Below are positions 7,414 to 13,802 of a stretch of DNA of 29,434 nt, piece after piece (positions within the stretch are counted from its first letter, which is position 1; the number at the start of each line of letters is the position of its first letter). The notes below the pieces were generated by a model. That model worked only from the letters and a program-made list of their open reading frames with translations. It was not told the origin of the DNA and searched no databases. Made by a program: the position numbers and the translations under genes. This stretch comes from Bacteroidota bacterium (GTDB lineage Bacteria; Bacteroidota; Bacteroidia; Chitinophagales; Chitinophagaceae), in the NCBI GenBank assembly GCA_023386235.1, contig JAEWKC010000027.1:1-29434 (forward strand), in the 5' to 3' direction.

Positions 7414-9084
7414 TCAAGCATTATTTATTTCCAACATTTCTTTAGCTGTATGAATAGTAGCGGCAGAAGGTTTTTCACCTCCCAGCATTTTAGCTATTTG
7501 TTCTATTTTTTCTTCTTCGTTTAATCTTCTTATCTGGGTGGTTATGTCCTGTTTTTCATTTTCTTTTTTATACACAAAATAATGGGCTTTTGCCAAAGCG
7601 GCTATTTGCGGCTGATGCGTTATAGATATTACCTGTAAATAATCAGATAAATCTTTCATGATAATTCCTACCTGTTTAGCTGCTTCACCACTAATACCTG
7701 TATCTATCTCATCAAAAATGAGTGTAGGTAAAGACACAAATTTGGCCACCAAGGATTTTAAACACAGCATTAATCTGCTTAATTCTCCGCCACTCGCCAC
7801 TCGTTCTACCGCTTCAAAATTACCTGTTTTATTCGCATCAAAGAGAAAAGATAGATTATCTATTCCATTGATTTTCAGTTTATTATCTTTAACAATACTA
7901 ACTTTTAACCGGGCATTAGGCATACCTACTTTGGTAAGCAGCTTATTTACATTTTCTTCTATAATGCTAATTTGGCTCATTCTCCTCTTTGAAATTTCTT
8001 CTGCTATATAGTAACATTTTTGTTGCAATACAACTTCCTTTTCCTTTATTTCCTCTATCTCATCGTCAATATGTAATACTTCCTGCAGTCGTAACTCTAA
8101 ATCTTTTTTTAGTGCAATCAATTCATTGGTAGCTGTTACATTATGTTTTTTCAAGAGTTTATATCCAGTTGAAAGCCTGTCATTTACAATATCCAATCTA
8201 TCTGCATCAAAATTAAGCGAGTCGTTGATTGTTTCAGTTTCCAGTGCTATATCCTTTAGCTCAATTTCTGCACTTTTTAATCTATCAGCTAATTTTTCTA
8301 TATCTTTTGTTATTAAAAAACGATTAATTTCATTGCTTAATGTTCTTATGGTATTTATCAGTGAATTTTCCTCTTCATATAATTGAAAATAAATCTTTGA
8401 TAAAATATTTTTTACATCTGCGGAACTTTCTATTAACTTTAGTTCATTGTCTAATTCTTCCAGCTCATTATCTTTCAAATTGATCTCTTCCAGTTCTTTG
8501 TATTGAAATTGCAAAAAATCCAGTTCTTTATGAAAGGTTTCTTTTTGTTTTGACAGCTTATTTAATTCTTCTTTTGCCAAATTCCATTGATTATACAATA
8601 TCTGGTATTCTTTAAGTAATTCTGTATTTTTTGCCAGAGTGTCAATTATTTTTTGCTGAAAAGAGCTGCTACCCACCAGTAAATTATCAAACTGCTGATG
8701 CTGATCTATCAATAAGGAAGTCAACGCTCTTAAATCTGATAAAATTACCGGCGTATCATTAATAAAACTTCTGGATTTGCCTAAAACATTTATTTCCCTT
8801 CTTATAATAATTGTATTATCATCCAGATCTAATTCGTTGTTTTTTATAAAAGAAATAGCTTCTGCATTGTTTTTTACTGAAAAAACAGCTTCTACTATGC
8901 ATTTTCCTTCGTTATTCTTTAATACAGCAGTATCTGCCCTGTTGCCTAAAGTCAATCCTAACGCACCCATTATAATACTTTTGCCCGCACCCGTTTCTCC
9001 TGTAATGATATTCAATCCCTCACTTAATTTTAAGTGAATATGATCTATTATCGCATAATTTTTTATAATCAGTTCTCTCAGCAT
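7414..9084 (-). CDS. recN: DNA repair protein RecN
   Basis: RecN is an SMC-like ATPase that acts early in double-strand break repair. The 556-residue product from ATG 9084 starts MLRELIIKNYAIID, the conserved RecN N-terminus, followed by Walker A GETGAGKS at residues 29-36. A long coiled-coil central region (roughly 150-370) precedes the ABC signature ASGGELSRLMLCLKSL and Walker B LIFDEIDTGISGEAA, then ITHQPQIAALA. An open extension to 9171 would run into the parS-like palindromes and is rejected. It is divergent from mnmG; the shared intergenic region carries two parS-like sites. Confidence 0.95.
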   Translation of the reverse strand: MLRELIIKNYAIIDHIHLKLSEGLNIITGETGAGKSIIMGALGLTLGNRADTAVLKNNEGKCIVEAVFSVKNNAEAISFIKNNELDLDDNTIIIRREINVLGKSRSFINDTPVILSDLRALTSLLIDQHQQFDNLLVGSSSFQQKIIDTLAKNTELLKEYQILYNQWNLAKEELNKLSKQKETFHKELDFLQFQYKELEEINLKDNELEELDNELKLIESSADVKNILSKIYFQLYEEENSLINTIRTLSNEINRFLITKDIEKLADRLKSAEIELKDIALETETINDSLNFDADRLDIVNDRLSTGYKLLKKHNVTATNELIALKKDLELRLQEVLHIDDEIEEIKEKEVVLQQKCYYIAEEISKRRMSQISIIEENVNKLLTKVGMPNARLKVSIVKDNKLKINGIDNLSFLFDANKTGNFEAVERVASGGELSRLMLCLKSLVAKFVSLPTLIFDEIDTGISGEAAKQVGIIMKDLSDYLQVISITHQPQIAALAKAHYFVYKKENEKQDITTQIRRLNEEEKIEQIAKMLGGEKPSAATIHTAKEMLEINNA

Positions 9085-9140
9085 AATTATTCCTTTGTCT
9101 AAGTAAAAATAAGAAATTAAATAAAATATATAAATTAAAT

Positions 9141-9162
9141 TATTGTTCCACGTGGAACAATA
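9141..9162. promoter_or_regulatory. parS-like ParB-binding palindrome, site 1
   Basis: The 16-mer TGTTCCACGTGGAACA at 9144-9159 is a perfect palindrome embedded in a 22-bp perfect palindrome. It matches the bacterial chromosomal parS consensus (TGTTnCACGTGnAACA) at every position and equals the version known from Pseudomonas. It lies between divergent recN and mnmG. The genes parA/parB are not in the window. Confidence 0.8.
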
Positions 9163-9171
9163 TCCAACCAT

Positions 9172-9205
9172 TTAAATAACCGTTCCACGTGGAACGGTTA
9201 TTTAA
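9172..9205. promoter_or_regulatory. parS-like ParB-binding palindrome, site 2
   Basis: The 14-bp core GTTCCACGTGGAAC at 9182-9195 is identical to the core of site 1, but its outer bases are C and G rather than T and A. Ten further perfectly complementary bases on each side make a 34-bp perfect palindrome. Core centres of the two sites are 37 bp apart. The right arm overlaps where the -33 element of the mnmG promoter would lie, so ParB binding could affect mnmG transcription. Confidence 0.75.
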
Positions 9206-9217
9206 TAATAAATAAAT

Positions 9218-9225
9218 TAACTTTG
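9218..9225 (+). promoter_or_regulatory. -7 promoter element of mnmG
   Basis: TAACTTTG is an exact TAnnTTTG match, 18 bases before the mnmG ATG. No TTTG is seen at the -33 position, which is occupied by the right arm of the second parS-like palindrome. Confidence 0.55.
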
Positions 9226-9243
9226 CAAAAATTAAAAAACTAA

Positions 9244-11109
9244 ATGTTTATAGAATATGATGTAATTGTTGCAGGTGCGGGCCATGCAGGAAGCGAAGCT
9301 GCTGCCGCTGCCGCAAATTTGGGTAATAAAGTATTGCTGATAACAATGAATATGAACACAATAGCCCAAATGAGCTGTAATCCTGCAATGGGAGGTATTG
9401 CAAAAGGCCAAATAGTGAGAGAAATAGACGCTTTGGGAGGATATAGCGGCATAGTATCCGACAAAAGTATGCTACAATTCAGAATGCTTAATAAAAGTAA
9501 AGGACCGGCTATGTGGTCGCCAAGATCGCAAAACGACAGAACACTTTTTTCTTTGGAATGGCGAAGACTACTGGAAAATACACCTAATATCGACTTTTAT
9601 CAGGATTCTGTAGTAGGACTGTTGATTAATAACAAAAAATGCTATGGTGTAAAGACTAATTTAGGACACGAAATAAAAGCTAAAGCTGTAGTTATTACCA
9701 GCGGTACCTTTTTAAATGGTATAATACACATTGGAGAAAGAAAAATGGGTGGGGGAAGAATAGCCGAAAATGCTTCCTTTGGCATAACAGAACAGCTAGT
9801 ATCTGAAGGTTTTGAAAGCGACAGGCTCAAAACCGGTACGCCTCCAAGAATTGACGGCAGAAGTTTAGATTATTCTAAAATGGAAATACAACCCGGAGAT
9901 GAAGAAATCAGCGGCTTTTCCTTTTTGCCGGTTGAAAAACTTACTAAAGAAAAGCAACTTAGCTGTCATATTACCTACACTAATCAAAAAGTACACGATA
10001 TTCTTAAAACCGGGTTCGACAGAAGCCCCATGTATACCGGCAGAATTGAAGGTACAGGACCCAGATACTGCCCCAGCATTGAAGATAAAATAAATAGGTT
10101 TGCCGACAAAGAAAGACATCAGCTATTTGTAGAACCAGAAGGTTTTGATACTTACGAGATCTATGTAAATGGCTTTTCTACTTCTTTACCCGAAGAAGTG
10201 CAATATGCAGCATTAAAAACCGTTCCGGGTTTTGAAAATATGAAAATGTTCAGGCCAGGATATGCTATTGAATATGATTACTTTCCACCTACGCAGCTAA
10301 AATACTCTTTAGAGACCAAAACCATTGATAACTTATTCTTTGCAGGACAAATTAATGGTACAACAGGGTATGAAGAAGCGGCCTGCCAGGGATTAATGGC
10401 AGGAATTAATGCGCATCAGAAAATACATGATAAAGAAGCGCTGGTATTAAAAAGAAATGAAGCGTATATTGGTGTGCTGATAGATGACCTGATAAGTAAA
10501 GGAACTGACGAGCCCTACAGAATGTTTACAAGCAGAGCTGAGTTCAGAACACTTTTAAGACAAGATAACGCCGATTTAAGATTAACAAAAATGAGCTATG
10601 ATCTTGGTTTGGCATCTGAAGAACGATACGGACTTTTAAGAAAGAAAGAGCAAGATGTGGAAAAAATAAAGACTTTATTGCATAATTACAATGTTGAGCC
10701 TTCATTGATAAATAATTTTCTTTCAAATAAAGAGTCTGCGCCAATTACAGAAAAACAAAAGCTATCCAAAATAATATTAAGGCCAAATATTTCATTAAAA
10801 GACATTATAGAACAAATCCCTTCTATAAAACAACAACTTAATTTTTCAAAAGAGAGTATAGAACAAGCTGAAATACAACTGAAATACGACAGGTATATAG
10901 AAAAAGAAAGAGAAATTGCAGAAAGAATAAGCAAAATGGAAAATTTAAAAATTCCTGTTGATTTTAATTATGATAATGTAGCTGCTTTAAGTATGGAATC
11001 GTTGCAAAAACTTAAGAAAATAAAGCCGAATACATTAGGACAGGCCAGCAGAATCAGTGGCGTAAACCCAAGCGATATCCAAATCTTAATGATACACATG
11101 GGAAGATAA
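9244..11109 (+). CDS. mnmG: tRNA uridine 5-carboxymethylaminomethyl modification enzyme MnmG (GidA)
   Basis: The 621-residue length is close to the usual size of MnmG, an FAD enzyme that works with MnmE to modify the wobble uridine at position 34 of tRNAs. The FAD-binding motif VIVAGAGHAGSEAA is at residues 8-21, followed by the conserved CNPAMGGIAKGQIVREIDALGG. Later signatures include RLKTGTPPRIDGRS, GTGPRYCPSIEDK, FAGQINGTTGYEEAACQG and TSRAEFRTLLRQDNADLRL, and the C-terminal QASRISGVNPSDI. The gene is often close to the replication origin and to parAB in bacteria (hence gidA). Here it has parS-like sites directly upstream but no mnmE, rsmG or parAB in view. Confidence 0.97.
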   Translation: MFIEYDVIVAGAGHAGSEAAAAAANLGNKVLLITMNMNTIAQMSCNPAMGGIAKGQIVREIDALGGYSGIVSDKSMLQFRMLNKSKGPAMWSPRSQNDRTLFSLEWRRLLENTPNIDFYQDSVVGLLINNKKCYGVKTNLGHEIKAKAVVITSGTFLNGIIHIGERKMGGGRIAENASFGITEQLVSEGFESDRLKTGTPPRIDGRSLDYSKMEIQPGDEEISGFSFLPVEKLTKEKQLSCHITYTNQKVHDILKTGFDRSPMYTGRIEGTGPRYCPSIEDKINRFADKERHQLFVEPEGFDTYEIYVNGFSTSLPEEVQYAALKTVPGFENMKMFRPGYAIEYDYFPPTQLKYSLETKTIDNLFFAGQINGTTGYEEAACQGLMAGINAHQKIHDKEALVLKRNEAYIGVLIDDLISKGTDEPYRMFTSRAEFRTLLRQDNADLRLTKMSYDLGLASEERYGLLRKKEQDVEKIKTLLHNYNVEPSLINNFLSNKESAPITEKQKLSKIILRPNISLKDIIEQIPSIKQQLNFSKESIEQAEIQLKYDRYIEKEREIAERISKMENLKIPVDFNYDNVAALSMESLQKLKKIKPNTLGQASRISGVNPSDIQILMIHMGR

Positions 11110-11149
11110 AATTATATATTTATATATGATTATCAATTATTTATTTGAT

Positions 11150-11157
11150 TATATTTG
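11150..11157 (+). promoter_or_regulatory. Possible -7 promoter element for the secreted protein gene
   Basis: TATATTTG is an exact TAnnTTTG match 68 bases upstream of the preferred TTG start at 11226. It supports a start downstream of 11165 rather than at the extended open frame's first TTG (11145), which precedes the element. Confidence 0.35.
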
Positions 11158-11225
11158 TTAATTTTTATACTTACAATAAACTTTCTACCAATTTTATAGT
11201 AATATTACCTACAATAAAAGCTGAT

Positions 11226-12053
11226 TTGAATAAATATTATTATTTTTTATTATTTATATTTTTAGGTCTGGTTAATTTTTCTTCCGCCCAACAAAAAATA
11301 AGCGGATACGTATACGAAGATGAATACCGCACACCTATGCCGGATGTATTTGTATACAGCACTTCGGGTGAGAAAAGTATGTCGGATAGTGTAGGCTATT
11401 TTTCCATTCCGATAAAATCACCTAAAGATTCCATTTACTTTTCTTATAATACTAGGACTACTCATAAATTTCCGGTAGATACTATTGCCGATCCTTCTAA
11501 TTTTGAAATAGCCATACATTTGAATGTACTTACTAGGAAAAATCCACCACCGGGATATCTTCCTGACGTAATTGTATATTCCAGTGATTACAGAATGGAC
11601 AGTATAAGAAACAGAGAAGAATATGCCGAAGTATTTAATTTTAAAAAACCAGGACTGGAAGATATAGCATCGGTACCTAAAATTGGCAATGTGCCCATAC
11701 CTTTAGGCGTATATTTTGACGTAAATGCCATTGCTGAAGGCTTGCAATTCCGTAAAAATAAAAGAAGAGAAAATTACAGAGATTTTGCAGTCTGGCTGGA
11801 ACAGGAAAAATATATTGACTATCGATTCAATAAAAGACTGGTGGGAAACATTACAAATTTAAGAGAAGATAACCTTGATAAATTTTTAAAAGTCTATCGC
11901 CCGGAATTTTTAACACTGGTAGCCATGAACGATGTGGAATTAGGTGTATACATAAAAAAGTGTCTGAAAAACTTCAATGAGAAAAATACCCCCGATACTT
12001 TCATTCAAAAATTAAGAAGCGGAGGTATAATAGTAGATGAATCTGGAAGTTAA
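11226..12053 (+). CDS. Secreted protein with carboxypeptidase-regulatory-like domain, function unknown
   Basis: No ATG precedes the mature region. The TTG at 11226 gives LNKYYYFLLFIFLGLVNFSSAQ, a clear signal peptide with a cleavage-like SSAQ, so I prefer this unusual start (275 residues). Directly after it, KISGYVYEDEYRTPMPDVFVYS followed by SDSVGYFSIPI resembles the beta-sandwich carboxypeptidase-regulatory-like domain seen at the N-termini of many Bacteroidota outer-membrane and periplasmic proteins. The remaining 180 residues (PGYLPDVIVYSSDYRMDSIRN and beyond) are conserved-looking but not recognised, and no barrel follows. It converges on nadA with one base between the stops. Confidence 0.7.
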   Translation: MNKYYYFLLFIFLGLVNFSSAQQKISGYVYEDEYRTPMPDVFVYSTSGEKSMSDSVGYFSIPIKSPKDSIYFSYNTRTTHKFPVDTIADPSNFEIAIHLNVLTRKNPPPGYLPDVIVYSSDYRMDSIRNREEYAEVFNFKKPGLEDIASVPKIGNVPIPLGVYFDVNAIAEGLQFRKNKRRENYRDFAVWLEQEKYIDYRFNKRLVGNITNLREDNLDKFLKVYRPEFLTLVAMNDVELGVYIKKCLKNFNEKNTPDTFIQKLRSGGIIVDESGS

Positions 12054-12054
12054 T

Positions 12055-13071
12055 TTATTTTATCAAACCCGCATTACGGCTTATTTCCAGCATTTTATCA
12101 ATAGGTTTTTTAGCAGCTATGCGCAATTCTTCATCCATAAGTATTTCGGGCAGCTCATATTTCATGCACAAATATAATTTTTCTAAAGAATTCAGTTTCA
12201 TATAAGGACAATCGTTACATGCACATGCATTGTCAGGTGGCGCAGGAATGAATTTTTTATGCGGTGAAAATTTCTCCATCTGATGCAAAATGCCGGTTTC
12301 GGTAGCCACAATGTAAGAAAGCGCGGTATCTGTCTTGGTATAGTTCAATAATTGCGTAGTACTGCCAATAAAATCGGCATGATTCAATAATATTTCTTCG
12401 CACTCCGGGTGAGCTATTATTTTAGCGTCTGGATTGGCCTCTTTAAGGCTCAAAATCTTCTCCAAACTAAATATCTCATGAACCATACAGCTTCCATCCC
12501 AAAGCAGCATATTTCGGCCTGTTTTCTTGTTAATATACGCACCCAGGTTTCTATCTGGTGCAAATATTATTTTTTGATTGTCAGGAAGACTGGCTATAAT
12601 AGATTCTACATTGCCGCTGGTACAAATAATATCGCTTAAAGCTTTTATTTCTGCTGTACAATTGATGTAGGTAATCACAATATGATCGGGATGCTGCTCT
12701 TTAAACTTTCGGAAAGCATCTGCAGGCGCGCTGTCTGCAAGAGAACAGCCTGCCTTTAAATCGGGCAATACCACCTTTTTGGTAGGATTGAGTATTTTGG
12801 CGGTTTCAGCCATGAAATGCACACCTGCAAACACAATCATATCGGCATCCGTCTTCTCAGCCTGTTGTGCCAATCCCAGGCTATCGCCCAAATAATCAGC
12901 TACATCCTGTATATCTGCTTCCTGATAATAATGCGCCAGTATAATTGCATTTTTTTCCTTTTTAAGTTTTTTTATCTCCACAAACAAATCAAGTTCCGGA
13001 TCAATGGGCAAATCTAAAAAACCTTTTTTATCTAAATTTTTTTTTGCTTCTTCTATGTTTATAACTTCCAT
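12055..13071 (-). CDS. nadA: Quinolinate synthase
   Basis: NadA condenses iminoaspartate with dihydroxyacetone phosphate to quinolinate in de novo NAD synthesis, using a [4Fe-4S] cluster. The 338-residue product shows AIILAHYYQEADIQDVADYLGDS, then AGCSLADS (Cys109), WDGSCMVHE (Cys195) and CACNDCPYM (Cys283/285/288), which supply the cluster ligands. Other recognisable segments are FAPDRNLGAYI, AHPECEEI and ATETGILHQM. The usual partners nadB and nadC are not adjacent. Upstream of its ATG lies an unusually long AT-rich gap. A near-consensus -7 element (TATATTTA on the minus strand) lies just upstream. Confidence 0.95.
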   Translation of the reverse strand: MEVINIEEAKKNLDKKGFLDLPIDPELDLFVEIKKLKKEKNAIILAHYYQEADIQDVADYLGDSLGLAQQAEKTDADMIVFAGVHFMAETAKILNPTKKVVLPDLKAGCSLADSAPADAFRKFKEQHPDHIVITYINCTAEIKALSDIICTSGNVESIIASLPDNQKIIFAPDRNLGAYINKKTGRNMLLWDGSCMVHEIFSLEKILSLKEANPDAKIIAHPECEEILLNHADFIGSTTQLLNYTKTDTALSYIVATETGILHQMEKFSPHKKFIPAPPDNACACNDCPYMKLNSLEKLYLCMKYELPEILMDEELRIAAKKPIDKMLEISRNAGLIK

Positions 13072-13470
13072 AATAAATATAATATAATTATTTATTTAAA
13101 AAATCTATTATTATTATGCATGTGAATTTCGGGAAAACTTACTTATTCACAATATAGGAATTGAATAAGGTAAGCGTTATACACGTCTATCCACATTTTT
13201 TTCTACACTCAAATATATTAATTATACTTGTAAAACGACATTAATTAACAAATTCACAATTTACAGAACAATATATATTAAAAAGTATTATCCACAGATA
13301 CATAACGTTAGCATAACATTGCTTAAAAGTGGAAAAAATCTGTCTGATTACGGTTTTTATAAAAAAGGAGTAAGTTATTAAGTCTTACTCCCCATTTATT
13401 TTTTTTTAAAATAGAATTTGTTAACAAAATAAAAGCCTTGTTAACACCTATTGTGTGTAAATAAAGTTGA
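13072..13470. other. AT-rich gap with DnaA-box-like cluster, candidate replication origin
   Basis: This 399-base stretch has no convincing gene. Within 154 bases, four near-consensus DnaA boxes lie on the plus strand: TTATTCACA (13143-13151, fits TTATNCACA), TTATACACG (13177-13185, one mismatch), CTATCCACA (13187-13195, one mismatch) and the perfect TTATCCACA (13288-13296). A reverse-strand near match, TGTGAATGA, lies at 13655-13663. The flanks are extremely AT-rich, as in an unwinding element. Two parS-like sites and mnmG are about 4 kb away. Against an origin, neighbouring genes mostly point into the gap from both sides and dnaA is not adjacent. Confidence 0.45.
13361..13391 (-). terminator. 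Rho-independent terminator of the small lipoprotein gene
   Basis: An 8-bp stem (GGAGTAAG at 13367-13374, CTTACTCC at 13384-13391) with a 9-base loop is followed on the minus strand by six T residues (complement of 13361-13366). It lies 80 bases after the stop of the minus-strand small lipoprotein. A T-rich run on the other side could let it work in both directions. Confidence 0.65.
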
Positions 13471-13638
13471 TTATTTATTTCTGTTTTTCGTAAGAAGCCA
13501 TATAACAACGCCAATTATCAAAGCAACTACAAGAAATCCCCAATACATTCCGGCTTTAAAAATAGTGCCAATAGCTTCACAACTGGTAAATAAAAAAGAC
13601 ATGGCAATTATTAATAAAAAAGATATTTTATTTGACAT
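13471..13638 (-). CDS. Small membrane lipoprotein, 55 residues
   Basis: Reading the minus strand from the ATG at 13638 gives a complete 55-residue frame. It begins MSNKISFLLIIAMSFLFTSC, a lipoprotein signal with lipobox-like FTSC and cysteine at residue 20. It continues EAIGTIFKAGMYWG, then a strongly hydrophobic helix FLVVALIIGVVIWLL (about 35-49) and a short basic tail TKNRNK. The combination of a lipidated cysteine, a G-x-I-F-K-A-G motif and a single C-terminal membrane helix recurs in many Bacteroidota as a tiny protein without known function. A good terminator follows it. Plus-strand frames across the same bases show no comparable organisation. Confidence 0.75.
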   Translation of the reverse strand: MSNKISFLLIIAMSFLFTSCEAIGTIFKAGMYWGFLVVALIIGVVIWLLTKNRNK

Positions 13639-13802
13639 AATGTTGAATTTAAAATGTGAATGATATTAAATGAGTGCAAATGCTATGCCATTGGAAAAGA
13701 TTCTTTAAAATAGTAGTCTATAAATATGTATAATAATAAGAATATAATTAAATAGTAAGCATCTATTTTTCATTCAGATAAGATTTAATTATCTAAAGCA
13801 GT

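Noticed and set aside
9085..9171. N-terminal extension of recN up to 9171
   Set aside because: The extra residues have no RecN similarity and would translate through the first parS-like palindrome; ATG 9084 gives the conserved N-terminus.
13323..13514. Minus-strand 63-residue frame beginning MALLYGFLRKTEI
   Set aside because: It overlaps the better-supported small lipoprotein in another frame and runs through its terminator and the gap; no signal or domain is visible.
13451..13663. Plus-strand 70-residue frame
   Set aside because: It is antisense to the small lipoprotein gene, which has signal peptide, lipobox, membrane helix and terminator.
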